This document shows positions 46,412-54,525 of a DNA stretch of 64,000 bases, in pieces. Both the position numbers and the translations under genes were made by a program. A model generated the notes under the pieces. The model ran no database searches. It was not told the origin of the DNA and saw only the letters and a program-made list of their open reading frames with translations. The DNA is from Mangrovimonas xylaniphaga (GTDB lineage Bacteria; Bacteroidota; Bacteroidia; Flavobacteriales; Flavobacteriaceae), in assembly GCF_001280435.1 (NCBI RefSeq), contig NZ_LBIP01000018.1:1-64000 (forward strand). Direction: 5' to 3'. The first letter of the stretch is position 1. Each line of letters begins with the position of its first letter.

Positions 46412-47230
46412 ATGTCATATAATTTATTAAAAGGAAAACGAGGGATTATTTTTGGAGCATTGGATGAGAATTCAATTGCTTGGAAAACCGCAGAGCGTGT
46501 TCACGAAGAAGGAGGAACCTTTGTGTTGACCAATGCACCTATTGCAATGCGCATGGGACAAATTAAAGAGTTGGCTGAAAAAACAGGTTCTGAAATTATT
46601 CCTGCCGATGCAACCAATTTAGAGGATTTAGAAAATCTAGTAGCCAAGTCAATGGAAATCTTGGGAGGTAAAATTGATTTCGTATTGCACTCGATTGGTA
46701 TGTCGGTTAACGTGCGTAAAGGAAATCACTATACAAACCAAAACTACGATTTCACTCATAAAGGATGGGATGTATCTGCAGTATCTTTTCATAAGGTAAT
46801 GCAAGTGCTTTATAAAAATGATGCCATGAGTGAATGGGGAAGTATTGTAGCCCTTTCTTATATGGCAGCTCAGCGTGTATTCCCAGATTATAATGATATG
46901 GCTGATAACAAAGCGTATTTGGAAAGTATTGCAAGAAGCTTTGGGTATTTCTTCGGAAAAGACAAAAAGGTTAGAGTAAACACTATTTCACAATCTCCAA
47001 CTCCTACTACTGCAGGACAAGGCGTAAAAGGATTTGACGGATTTATCGCCTATGCCGATAAAATGTCGCCACTAGGAAATGCAACCGCTCTAGATTGTGC
47101 CAACTATACTGTGGCTATGTTTAGTGATTTAACACGTCGTGTGACCTTACAAAACTTATACAACGATGGAGGCTTTAGTAACATGGGTGTGAGTGCCGAA
47201 GTGATGGAGGCTTTTGTAAAGGAGCAATAG
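46412..47230 (+). CDS. fabI: enoyl-ACP reductase FabI
   Basis: NADH-dependent reductase that completes each cycle of type II fatty-acid elongation; target of triclosan-class inhibitors. It has the short-chain dehydrogenase fold with GIIFGALDENSIAWK for the cofactor and the FabI-specific active-site arrangement Tyr150, Tyr160 and Lys167 (YMAAQRVFPDYNDMADNK), followed by TISQSPTPTTAGQGV. Length 272, slightly longer than the E. coli enzyme. Single gene with its own promoter and terminator. Confidence 0.97.
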   Translation: MSYNLLKGKRGIIFGALDENSIAWKTAERVHEEGGTFVLTNAPIAMRMGQIKELAEKTGSEIIPADATNLEDLENLVAKSMEILGGKIDFVLHSIGMSVNVRKGNHYTNQNYDFTHKGWDVSAVSFHKVMQVLYKNDAMSEWGSIVALSYMAAQRVFPDYNDMADNKAYLESIARSFGYFFGKDKKVRVNTISQSPTPTTAGQGVKGFDGFIAYADKMSPLGNATALDCANYTVAMFSDLTRRVTLQNLYNDGGFSNMGVSAEVMEAFVKEQ

Positions 47231-47252
47231 AGAAAGAAAATATATATTAATG

Positions 47253-47281
47253 AAAGGGCGCTATTTAGCGCCTTTTTTTTA
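47253..47281 (+). terminator. fabI terminator
   Basis: GC-rich hairpin (about 47255-47262 with 47267-47274) followed by eight T residues, 24 bases past the fabI stop. Confidence 0.9.
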
Positions 47282-47409
47282 TTATTTATTAGAATTAGAA
47301 TTTATGAATCTTAAATTAAGAAACCTGTTTTGTAGACTATAATATTGGAAAAATAGATTTCAATTATTTTATAAATCTCCCTTGAGGGATGTATTATATT
47401 TTCTTTGGT

Positions 47410-47417
47410 TACATTTG
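47410..47417 (+). promoter_or_regulatory. TAnnTTTG -7 box close to the GT2 start
   Basis: TACATTTG ends 6 bp before the ATG at 47424, so the transcript would be leaderless or nearly so. It also argues against the in-frame ATG at 47382. Confidence 0.5.
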
Positions 47418-47423
47418 TATCGT

Positions 47424-48437
47424 ATGAATACACTGTCTTTTTCATTTGTTGTACCTGTATACAACAGACCTGATGAGGTTGCTGAATTATTGGAGAGTTT
47501 TTCCAAGTTAGAATACCCTGATCCTTTTGAGATTGTGATCGTAGAGGATGGCTCCTCTATCGATTGTAAACCGGAAGTTGAGCGTTATGCTAATTCTTTA
47601 GATATAACATATTTTTTCAAGTCTAACTCGGGACCAGGCGATTCCCGTAATTATGGAATGGAACGGGCTAAGGGCAATTATTTTATCATTTTAGATTCCG
47701 ATTGTGTCCTGCCTCCCCAATATTTAAAAGAGGTTTTTGCTTATGTGCAAAATAATTACGTGGATTGTTTTGGCGGGCCAGATACGGCACATTTGTCGTT
47801 TATGCCACTACAAAAGGCTATCAATTTTGCGATGACATCTTTTATATCCACTGGAGGTATTAGAGGAGGGAAGAAACAGGTTGGAAAGTTCCAGCCTAGA
47901 AGTTTCAATATGGGAATTTCCAAAGAAGCATTTGAGGCTTCTGGTGGATTTGGAGTTATTCATCCCGGTGAAGATCCAGATCTTTCAATTAGATTGACAG
48001 ATTTAGGGTTTCAAACCGCATTAATAGAGGATGCTTTTGTATATCATAAACGACGAATCTCTTGGTCTAAGTTTTATACTCAAGTTCATAAGTTTGGTTT
48101 AGTAAGACCGATTTTAAATTCATGGCATCCAAAAACATCAAAGCTTACTTATTGGTTCCCTACTTTGTTTATGTTAGGATTTGTTGGAGCTGTTATTTTG
48201 TGGCTTTTTGGCTATAGTTTTGGAATTTTGGCTTATCTGGCGTATTTTTTCATAGCATTTCTTTTAGCCCTTTTTGAAACGAAGAGTTTGGAAGTAGCTC
48301 TAAAATCAATGTATGCTATAGCGGTTCAGTTTTTTGGATATGGTTATGGATTTCTAAAATCTACCATTGCATTGAAGGTGCTGGGAAAAACGCCAGAAGC
48401 GGCTTTTCCTCATTTATTTTTTAAACATGCTGAATAA
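47424..48437 (+). CDS. membrane-associated glycosyltransferase family 2 protein
   Basis: 337 residues from ATG at 47424. The GT2 domain (about 1-230) has FSFVVPVYNRPDEVAELLES, the nucleotide-sugar site IVEDGSS and IILDSDC (a DxD motif), and a later GEDPDLSIRL in the position of the catalytic base. C-terminal hydrophobic helices (about 240-285 and further) hold it at the membrane. It lacks the QxxRW motif of processive synthases, so it probably transfers single sugars to a lipid or protein acceptor. It overlaps the following YbbR-like gene by 11 bases. Confidence 0.9.
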   Translation: MNTLSFSFVVPVYNRPDEVAELLESFSKLEYPDPFEIVIVEDGSSIDCKPEVERYANSLDITYFFKSNSGPGDSRNYGMERAKGNYFIILDSDCVLPPQYLKEVFAYVQNNYVDCFGGPDTAHLSFMPLQKAINFAMTSFISTGGIRGGKKQVGKFQPRSFNMGISKEAFEASGGFGVIHPGEDPDLSIRLTDLGFQTALIEDAFVYHKRRISWSKFYTQVHKFGLVRPILNSWHPKTSKLTYWFPTLFMLGFVGAVILWLFGYSFGILAYLAYFFIAFLLALFETKSLEVALKSMYAIAVQFFGYGYGFLKSTIALKVLGKTPEAAFPHLFFKHAE

Positions 48438-49395
48438 ATTAAGATCAAAACTGTTAGAATCAATAAGAAACAAAAAGCTCAATGTCTTTGGCTTTTTTCT
48501 TCTGTTGTCGTTTTTGTTTTTGATTATTGGCAAGCTTTCTGGAAAGTATACCGAAACAGTTGCTTTTAATGTGTCTTTTGAAAAGGTGCCTGAAAATAAA
48601 GTCTTGCTTGAGAAGAAAAAGCAAAAAATTAATGCTGTGATATCTTCCAACGGATTCAATCTTTTACCTTTAATCTTCTTCAATCGTCCTGTTAAAATAG
48701 ATTTTGAATCAGATTTGTATTATAACGAAGACCATTATTCATGGATTGCAAGCAAATCTTCGCATAAGATTAAATCTATGTTAGGACAAAAAGTGGAGAT
48801 GCTTTCTGTAAAGCCCGATACCTTGAATTTTTATTTTGAGACTTTGGATACCAAAAAAGTCCCAATTAAGTTGGATGCCAATATTTCCTATACTGTGGGC
48901 TATGATGTGTTGGAGAAGTTGGTGGTTGAGCCAGATTCAGTAACCGTTATAGGGCCAGAAAACATTGTGAATGGAATTATGGAACTATCAACAGAACCTT
49001 TGGCTTTAAAGGATGTGAATGCAAGTTTTACAATGCCAATTTCAATCAAAATTCCGAAAATGGATGGGGAGTTGAAACTTTCAACACCTAAGGTGACTGT
49101 CTCTTCTGAAGTTGTAAAATTTACGGAAGGTGCTATAGAAGTGCCCGTTACAATGATCAATGTTCCCAAAAGGTTAACGCTAAACTATTTCCCCAAAGCA
49201 GTAACCGTCTTGTATTATGTGCCTTTGAACAGGTTCAATGAAATAAAAGCTTCTGATTTTAAAGTGGTTTGCGATTACAAGGAAATAGCGGAAACAGAGA
49301 AAAATACCATGACTCCAAAACTAACTTCTGTACCTGAAGCGGCAAAAAGTACAAGAATCAAGCAAAATAAAGTTGAGTTTATCGTTGTAAAATGA
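48427..49395 (+). CDS. YbbR-like (CdaR-type) domain protein
   Basis: 322 residues with one N-terminal membrane helix (about 18-38) and a long periplasmic part made of YbbR-like beta domains; DTKKVPIKLDANISYTVGYD and PDSVTVIGPENIVN are typical of the family's repeated units. In Firmicutes the homologue CdaR regulates the diadenylate cyclase CdaA; no cyclase gene is adjacent here. It sits between a glycosyltransferase and coaE, an arrangement I recall in other Bacteroidota. Function inferred only at domain level. Confidence 0.8.
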   Translation: MLNKLRSKLLESIRNKKLNVFGFFLLLSFLFLIIGKLSGKYTETVAFNVSFEKVPENKVLLEKKKQKINAVISSNGFNLLPLIFFNRPVKIDFESDLYYNEDHYSWIASKSSHKIKSMLGQKVEMLSVKPDTLNFYFETLDTKKVPIKLDANISYTVGYDVLEKLVVEPDSVTVIGPENIVNGIMELSTEPLALKDVNASFTMPISIKIPKMDGELKLSTPKVTVSSEVVKFTEGAIEVPVTMINVPKRLTLNYFPKAVTVLYYVPLNRFNEIKASDFKVVCDYKEIAETEKNTMTPKLTSVPEAAKSTRIKQNKVEFIVVK

Positions 49396-49441
49396 TAAAT
49401 TTATATTCTGAATATCAATTAATTAGATAATTAACGGTTGT

Positions 49442-50035
49442 ATGAAGGTTATAGGAGTTACGGGTGGCATAGGAAGCGGTAAAAGTACTGTGGCCAATAT
49501 GTTTAGAAGTTTAGGGATTCCAGTATATACGGCAGACATGGAGGCCAAAAGGATTATGGCAACTTCGCCTGAGCTTCAGCGTAAATTAAAAGTACTTTTT
49601 GGAGAACAGGCCTATGTGAACGGAGAACTTAATAGACCCTTTATAGCAGATGCCATTTTCAACAATAAAGCCTTGTTGGAAGCTATGAATGCCATTGTGC
49701 ATCCAGAAGTGGCCAAACATTTTAAAGAATGGTTGGCAGAGCAATCTTCTCCTTATGTAATTAAGGAAGCGGCGATTATTTTTGAGCAGCATATGGAAAA
49801 GGAGTACGATGCGGTTATTTTGGTGATTGCAGGTACCAATCAGCGAATAGAGCGCCTTTTAAAGCGAGAAGATACTTCCCGAGAAAAAATACAAGCCATC
49901 ATGGACAACCAATTTAGTGATGACGAAAAACTCAAATTGGCAGACTACATTATTGTTAATGATAAGTTAGAAGCTACTCATAATCAGGTGATAAAACTTC
50001 ATGAAACCCTGCTTTCTGTAGGAAAAGAACCCTGA
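49442..50035 (+). CDS. coaE: dephospho-CoA kinase
   Basis: Last step of coenzyme A synthesis: phosphorylates the 3'-hydroxyl of dephospho-CoA. The P-loop GGIGSGKST is at residues 8-16; the CoA-binding region has VYTADMEAKRI and the conserved HPEVAKHFKEW, and the lid has RLLKREDTS. Length 197. With coaBC at 42541 two enzymes of one pathway are encoded in the window. Confidence 0.96.
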   Translation: MKVIGVTGGIGSGKSTVANMFRSLGIPVYTADMEAKRIMATSPELQRKLKVLFGEQAYVNGELNRPFIADAIFNNKALLEAMNAIVHPEVAKHFKEWLAEQSSPYVIKEAAIIFEQHMEKEYDAVILVIAGTNQRIERLLKREDTSREKIQAIMDNQFSDDEKLKLADYIIVNDKLEATHNQVIKLHETLLSVGKEP

Positions 50036-50048
50036 TTTTAACATTTTT

Positions 50049-50095
50049 GTTAATGTAAGGTTAAAGCGGATATCTAATAAATGTTAAAATGTTAA
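50049..50095 (+). repeat. GTTAA repeats in front of the two-component system
   Basis: GTTAA, mostly extended to GTTAAA, occurs at 50049, 50060, 50083 and 50091 (offsets 11, 23 and 8 bp), within 60 bp of the histidine-kinase start and in its reading direction. The first copy is also half of an inverted repeat TTAACA-N4-TGTTAA (50038-50053). The same core in the same orientation lies before htrA. It may be an autoregulatory site. Confidence 0.4.
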
Positions 50096-50100
50096 ATTTG
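50093..50100 (+). promoter_or_regulatory. TAnnTTTG -7 box of the histidine kinase gene
   Basis: TAAATTTG ends 4 bp before the start codon at 50105, implying a leaderless transcript if used. It overlaps the last GTTAA repeat, so a bound regulator there would block the promoter. Confidence 0.4.
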
Positions 50101-50104
50101 AACG

Positions 50105-51685
50105 ATGGGCAGAAAGCTATTCGTCTTATTGGTGATTTTAATGAGTGTCTCACTCATTGGTATAATTTTAGTGCAAGCGTTTTTTATCAAAAATTCGGTT
50201 GAGATTGAAGAAAAGCAATTTGAAAGAAACGTAAAGCATGCTTTAAGCTTGGTATCAAAAAATTTGGAAGACAGAGAGCTTGAAGATTATACTAAAAAGG
50301 CTCTTAACCAAATTAGAAGACATGATGCTAAGGCAGATACGAGTACCATTAGGGAAATTTTGGTGAAAACTCAGGATAATGAAAGAGATGAAACCATAAT
50401 TTACAGAAACACAGTTTTAGAGGAAAGCTTTAAGGTGCCATCGGTGTTCTTTGATTTAGGAGTAGATAGTGTCAGCATCAGTCGTTTGTTTAGTGAACGT
50501 GAAACTAAGATATATAGTAACACAGCTTTGGGGAATGGAGGAGATTTAAACGTAAACCCAGAGCGCACTTACAGAGAGTATTCGGAGTTACCCGAGGTTA
50601 CAAAAAAAATCATGGAAGATAGTTATAGGGATACCTACAAGAATTTTCCAATTTATAAAAGGGTGTCTTCGGAAGAAGTAGCAAAGCTTTTGAATTATCA
50701 ATTAAAGGAAGATGGTATTGGCATCGATTTTGAGTTTGCCATTTACGATAAGGATCTGGCCACAAAGGTACAATCAGAAAATTTTGAGTTGGACAAGGCT
50801 TCCACTTATGGGATTTCGGTCTATTCGGGAAATGACAATCAAAATGATTATAGGTTGTATGTAAACTTTCCAGACCGTAGAAAGTTTTTGTTTTCTACCA
50901 TTATTAAGGCCATTGTGCTGTCGGTAGTGTTTACATTAATTATCATTATTGCGTACTCAAATGCCATTTACCAATTGATAAAACAGCGCAAGATTTCGCA
51001 AATCAAGACAGATTTTATCAATAACATGACCCATGAGTTCAAAACGCCCATTGCAACCATTAATCTGGCTTTGGATGCCATTAAAAATCCAAAGGTTATT
51101 GAGGACAAAGAGAAGGTAAAGCGTTACTTAAAAATGATCAAGGATGAAAACAAGCGGATGCATGCACAGGTAGAAAATGTGCTTCGGATTTCAAAGCTTG
51201 AAAAGAACGAATTGAACATTAGTAAGGACCGGGTAAAACTACACGACTTAATAGAAGATGCTATTACCCATGTAGAGCTAATTGTAGAAGATAGAAAAGG
51301 CTACGTGAAAACACATTTGGACGCCACGAAATCTTCAATCTTAGCCAACGAAAGTCATTTTACAAATGTTATCGTTAACATTTTGGACAATGCTATAAAA
51401 TATTCAGACGACGAACCAAAAATCGATGTGTATACAGAGAATGTAGGGAACAATATTTTATTAAAAATTGCCGATCAAGGTAACGGAATGTCCAAGCAGG
51501 TTCAGCGAAAAATATTTGAAAAATTCTATAGAGAACACACCGGAAACGTGCATAATGTTAAGGGCCATGGTTTAGGTTTGGCCTATGTAAAACGAATAGT
51601 AGAAGACCATCACGGTCATATATCAGTAGAAAGCGAAAAAGGAAAAGGTAGTGTATTTACAATTAAACTACCGTTAATATCATAA
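50105..51685 (+). CDS. sensor histidine kinase
   Basis: 526-residue inner-membrane kinase: helix about 5-25, a periplasmic sensor region of about 240 residues with no recognised domain, a second helix (about 265-290), then HisKA with phospho-acceptor His310 (NNMTHEFKTPIATI) and a HATPase domain with N box IVNILDNAIKYS, G1 ADQGNGM and G2 KGHGLGLAYV. It is 3 bases before the response-regulator gene, so they form one pair. It resembles RprX-type kinases of Bacteroides; the signal is unknown. Confidence 0.95.
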   Translation: MGRKLFVLLVILMSVSLIGIILVQAFFIKNSVEIEEKQFERNVKHALSLVSKNLEDRELEDYTKKALNQIRRHDAKADTSTIREILVKTQDNERDETIIYRNTVLEESFKVPSVFFDLGVDSVSISRLFSERETKIYSNTALGNGGDLNVNPERTYREYSELPEVTKKIMEDSYRDTYKNFPIYKRVSSEEVAKLLNYQLKEDGIGIDFEFAIYDKDLATKVQSENFELDKASTYGISVYSGNDNQNDYRLYVNFPDRRKFLFSTIIKAIVLSVVFTLIIIIAYSNAIYQLIKQRKISQIKTDFINNMTHEFKTPIATINLALDAIKNPKVIEDKEKVKRYLKMIKDENKRMHAQVENVLRISKLEKNELNISKDRVKLHDLIEDAITHVELIVEDRKGYVKTHLDATKSSILANESHFTNVIVNILDNAIKYSDDEPKIDVYTENVGNNILLKIADQGNGMSKQVQRKIFEKFYREHTGNVHNVKGHGLGLAYVKRIVEDHHGHISVESEKGKGSVFTIKLPLIS

Positions 51686-51688
51686 ATT

Positions 51689-52399
51689 ATGGAAGAACAA
51701 AATAAAAAAATTCTCCTTGTTGAGGATGACCCAAATTTTGGAACGGTATTAAAGGACTATTTAACCATGAACGATTACGATGTTGTTCATGCTAAAAATG
51801 GGATGGAAGGTTTTGAAAAATTCAAGAAGGACGATTTTGATTTGTGTATCCTAGATGTCATGATGCCTTACAAGGATGGGTTTACCTTGGCTAAGGAAAT
51901 TAGAGAGAAAAACACTGAAGTTCCAATCATTTTTCTAACTGCCAAAGCAATGAAGGAAGATGTTTTGAAAGGGTATAAAGTAGGAGCCGATGATTATTTG
52001 AACAAACCTTTCGACAGTGAGGTATTGCTTATGAAAATTAAGGCCATCATGCAACGTAAGGCTACCGAAACAGTTACAGATAGCAAACAGTTTGAGTTCA
52101 AAATAGGTAGATTCGATTTAAACTCCAAATTGAGATTCTTGCGATTTGACGGCGGGGAACCTATCAAATTGTCACCAAAAGAAAATGAATTGTTACGTAT
52201 GTTGGCGCTTCATGAAAACGATTTGATGCCTAGGGAATTGGCCTTGACAAAAATTTGGAGAGACGATAACTATTTTACCTCTCGTAGTATGGATGTTTAC
52301 ATTGCCAAGCTTCGTAAATATTTAAAACCAGATGAAAACGTAGAGATTTTAAATATACATGGAGAAGGGTTTAGATTGGTAGTGAACCAAAGCGCTTAA
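51689..52399 (+). CDS. OmpR-family response regulator
   Basis: 236 residues. Receiver domain with the phospho-acceptor Asp56 (LCILDVMMPYKDG), acidic EDD at the N-terminus and the conserved switch Thr and Lys (FLTAK; LNKPFD). The C-terminal winged helix (about 135-236) is of the OmpR/PhoB type, ending FTSRSMDVYIAKLRKYL and the wing GEGFRLV. Such regulators bind tandem direct repeats. It is the partner of the upstream kinase and resembles RprY. Targets are unknown; the GTTAAA arrays at 20973-21055 and 50049-50095 are candidates. Confidence 0.95.
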   Translation: MEEQNKKILLVEDDPNFGTVLKDYLTMNDYDVVHAKNGMEGFEKFKKDDFDLCILDVMMPYKDGFTLAKEIREKNTEVPIIFLTAKAMKEDVLKGYKVGADDYLNKPFDSEVLLMKIKAIMQRKATETVTDSKQFEFKIGRFDLNSKLRFLRFDGGEPIKLSPKENELLRMLALHENDLMPRELALTKIWRDDNYFTSRSMDVYIAKLRKYLKPDENVEILNIHGEGFRLVVNQSA

Positions 52400-52419
52400 T
52401 TCTTCATCTTCCAATAATA

Positions 52420-52450
52420 AAAAAGCCTATCAATTTTTGATAGGCTTTTT
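52420..52450. terminator. bidirectional terminator
   Basis: Perfect 14-bp stem (52420-52433 with 52437-52450) with a 3-nt loop and A/T runs on both sides, between the response-regulator gene and the convergent cold-shock gene. Confidence 0.9.
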
Positions 52451-52471
52451 ACTTAAAAAAATGGGTGAATA

Positions 52472-52663
52472 TTAGATAACTTTTACGTTTACTGCGTTCA
52501 ATCCTTTTCTTCCTTCGGTTAGATCAAATTCTACCTCATCTCCTTCGCGAATCTCATCCTCTAAACCAGAAATGTGTACAAAATGTTCTTTGTTGGTCCC
52601 TTCTTCAACGATAAACCCAAAACCTTTTGAGTCGTTGAAGAACTTTACTGTACCTTTACTCAT
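52472..52663 (-). CDS. cspA: cold-shock domain protein
   Basis: 63-residue single-stranded nucleic-acid-binding OB-fold protein, an RNA chaperone. RNP1 is KGFGFI and RNP2 HFVHIS; the N-terminus MSKGTVKFFNDSKGFGF and the C-terminal RKGLNAVNVKVI are typical. Single gene between two convergent or co-directional units; its leader is only about 75 bases long before miaA's end, so a long cold-responsive leader as in E. coli cspA does not fit. Confidence 0.95.
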   Translation of the reverse strand: MSKGTVKFFNDSKGFGFIVEEGTNKEHFVHISGLEDEIREGDEVEFDLTEGRKGLNAVNVKVI

Positions 52664-52741
52664 AATATAAATTAATTTAATAAAGGGCCAAAGGTAGGGT
52701 TAATAAACGGATTACAGCTATAATCTTAAGTTTATTTTAAT

Positions 52742-53653
52742 TTATTGTTTTTCAACTAGTTTTGTGATGTCGTTTATGATGGTTTTCAAAGGTGTTGTAT
52801 AGTTAAACCAAAGGATGTTTTCATTTTTTTTGAACCATGTAAATTGGCGCTTGGCAAAGCGTCTGGAGTTCTTTTTTATTTCCGAGACAGCAAAATTCAA
52901 AGTCCAATTGCCATTGAAATATTCAAACAATTCTTTGTAACCTACGGTATTGAGGGCATTTAAGTGCTGGTTGGGTAACAAAGCTTTGGCTTCTTCAAGA
53001 AGGCCACTTTCCATCATGATATCTACTCGTTTGTTGATTCTTTCATAAACGATTTCACGATCGGCAGTCAAACCAACAGTAATAGTTTTGAATGGACGCT
53101 TGCTTTCCTTTTGGTTTAAATAAGAAGCATACGGTTTTCCTGTTCCAATAGAAACTTCCAAAGCACGTATCACTCTATGCGGGTTATCAATCGCGATACG
53201 ATTGTAGGATTCTGGATCGAGTTCCTTTAATTGGTTTTGCAAAACGCCAAGTCCTTCGGTTTCTAAAGTTTCATTTAGTCCTTCTCTAATTTTAGGGTCT
53301 AGGTCTGGGAAATCATCCAGTCCTTTGGTCACGGCATCTACATATAGTCCAGAACCACCTACCATAATCACCACATCATGGGTTTTAAACAATACATCTA
53401 GACATTCTATGGCATCTCTTTCGAAGGCTCCAACATTATAATCGGTTTCAATTGATTTATGGTGAATGAAATGATGGGGCGCAGCAGCCAATTCTTCTGG
53501 AGAAGGGGCAGCGGTGCCTATTTGCATTTCCTTGAAAAATTGTCTGGAATCTGCAGAAATTATTTCGGTGTTAAAATGTTGGGCTAGTTGTATGCTTAAG
53601 GCTGTTTTTCCTATGGCTGTTGGTCCAACTATAGAAATAAGATATTTAGTCAT
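52742..53653 (-). CDS. miaA: tRNA dimethylallyltransferase
   Basis: Adds a dimethylallyl group to A37 of tRNAs reading codons that begin with U. ATG at 53653 gives MTKYLISIVGPTAIGKT with the P-loop (residues 10-17) where the family has it; an ATG 14 codons earlier lies inside the channel gene. DMTI-type substrate motifs follow: SADSRQFFKEMQIGTAAPS, HHFIHHKSIETDYNVG and VGGSGLYVDAV. Length 303. The gene overlaps the end of the potassium channel gene by 8 bases. Confidence 0.97.
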   Translation of the reverse strand: MTKYLISIVGPTAIGKTALSIQLAQHFNTEIISADSRQFFKEMQIGTAAPSPEELAAAPHHFIHHKSIETDYNVGAFERDAIECLDVLFKTHDVVIMVGGSGLYVDAVTKGLDDFPDLDPKIREGLNETLETEGLGVLQNQLKELDPESYNRIAIDNPHRVIRALEVSIGTGKPYASYLNQKESKRPFKTITVGLTADREIVYERINKRVDIMMESGLLEEAKALLPNQHLNALNTVGYKELFEYFNGNWTLNFAVSEIKKNSRRFAKRQFTWFKKNENILWFNYTTPLKTIINDITKLVEKQ

Positions 53654-54503
53654 GGTGTAATTCGCTTCCGCAGTTATAACAATACTTTGCTTCATCTTGA
53701 TGTTTTTCGGCTAAACAATTGGAGCAACTTTGCGTATTCACATGTACGGTATCGTCTTTTGTTATTTTATTTGAAGACTTGCTTTGGTTGGTGTATTCTG
53801 CAGAGACAATTCCTGTAGGCACCGCGATGATTCCGTAACCCAAAATCATAACTAAAGACGCTATAAATTGCCCTAAGGGTGTTTGTGGTGCAATGTCTCC
53901 AAACCCTACGGTGGTTAAGGTTACGATACACCAATACACACTTTTGGGAATATTTGAAAACCCATTTTCTTCACCTTCTACTAGATACATTATGGTTCCC
54001 AAAATAATGGAAATAATAAGCACCGCGAATAAAAACACAGCAATTTTTGCTCTACTGGCTTTAAGGGCGTTGACCAAATTATTGGAGGCGCCTAAAAATC
54101 TGGCCAACTTCAATACTCTAAATACCCGCAAAAGTCTCAAGGCTCGTAAAGCAATCAAGGCATGGGTTCCTGCAAAAATAAGTGACAAGTATTTTGGTAT
54201 GGTAGAAAGTAAATCTATTATTCCATAAAAGCTGGTAATATACCTAATGGGTTTTTTTACTGAAATAATTCGGGCAATGTATTCAATGGTGAATAGAATG
54301 GTAATGATCCATTCTGAGATGTTTAAAAAGTCATGATAGCGATTGTCAATTCTCTTTACGCTTTCCAACATCACCAAAATAATACTGGCAAGTATGGCAA
54401 AGAACAAAATAATATCAAATAACTTTCCAGCAGGAGTATCAGCTTCATAAATGATTTCATGAAGCTGAGTTTTCCAGTTTTTATTTGATTTTTGGTTGCT
54501 CAT
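53646..54503 (-). CDS. voltage-gated-type potassium channel with C-terminal zinc ribbon
   Basis: 285 residues from ATG at 54503 (MSNQKSNKNWKTQL). Six membrane helices are predicted; S4 has an arginine ladder (LRALRLLRVFRVLKLARF) and the pore carries the selectivity filter TVGFGD. This is the minimal Kv-type layout of bacterial tetrameric channels. Unusually, the cytoplasmic tail ends in a zinc ribbon with CSNC and CYNC pairs. It is translated just before miaA (8-base overlap) and after the DUF3857 gene, with no known functional link to either. An earlier in-frame ATG at 54548 overlaps the DUF3857 gene and is less likely. Confidence 0.92.
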   Translation of the reverse strand: MSNQKSNKNWKTQLHEIIYEADTPAGKLFDIILFFAILASIILVMLESVKRIDNRYHDFLNISEWIITILFTIEYIARIISVKKPIRYITSFYGIIDLLSTIPKYLSLIFAGTHALIALRALRLLRVFRVLKLARFLGASNNLVNALKASRAKIAVFLFAVLIISIILGTIMYLVEGEENGFSNIPKSVYWCIVTLTTVGFGDIAPQTPLGQFIASLVMILGYGIIAVPTGIVSAEYTNQSKSSNKITKDDTVHVNTQSCSNCLAEKHQDEAKYCYNCGSELHHD

Positions 54504-54525
54504 TAATCCAAAAGTACTAAAAGAT

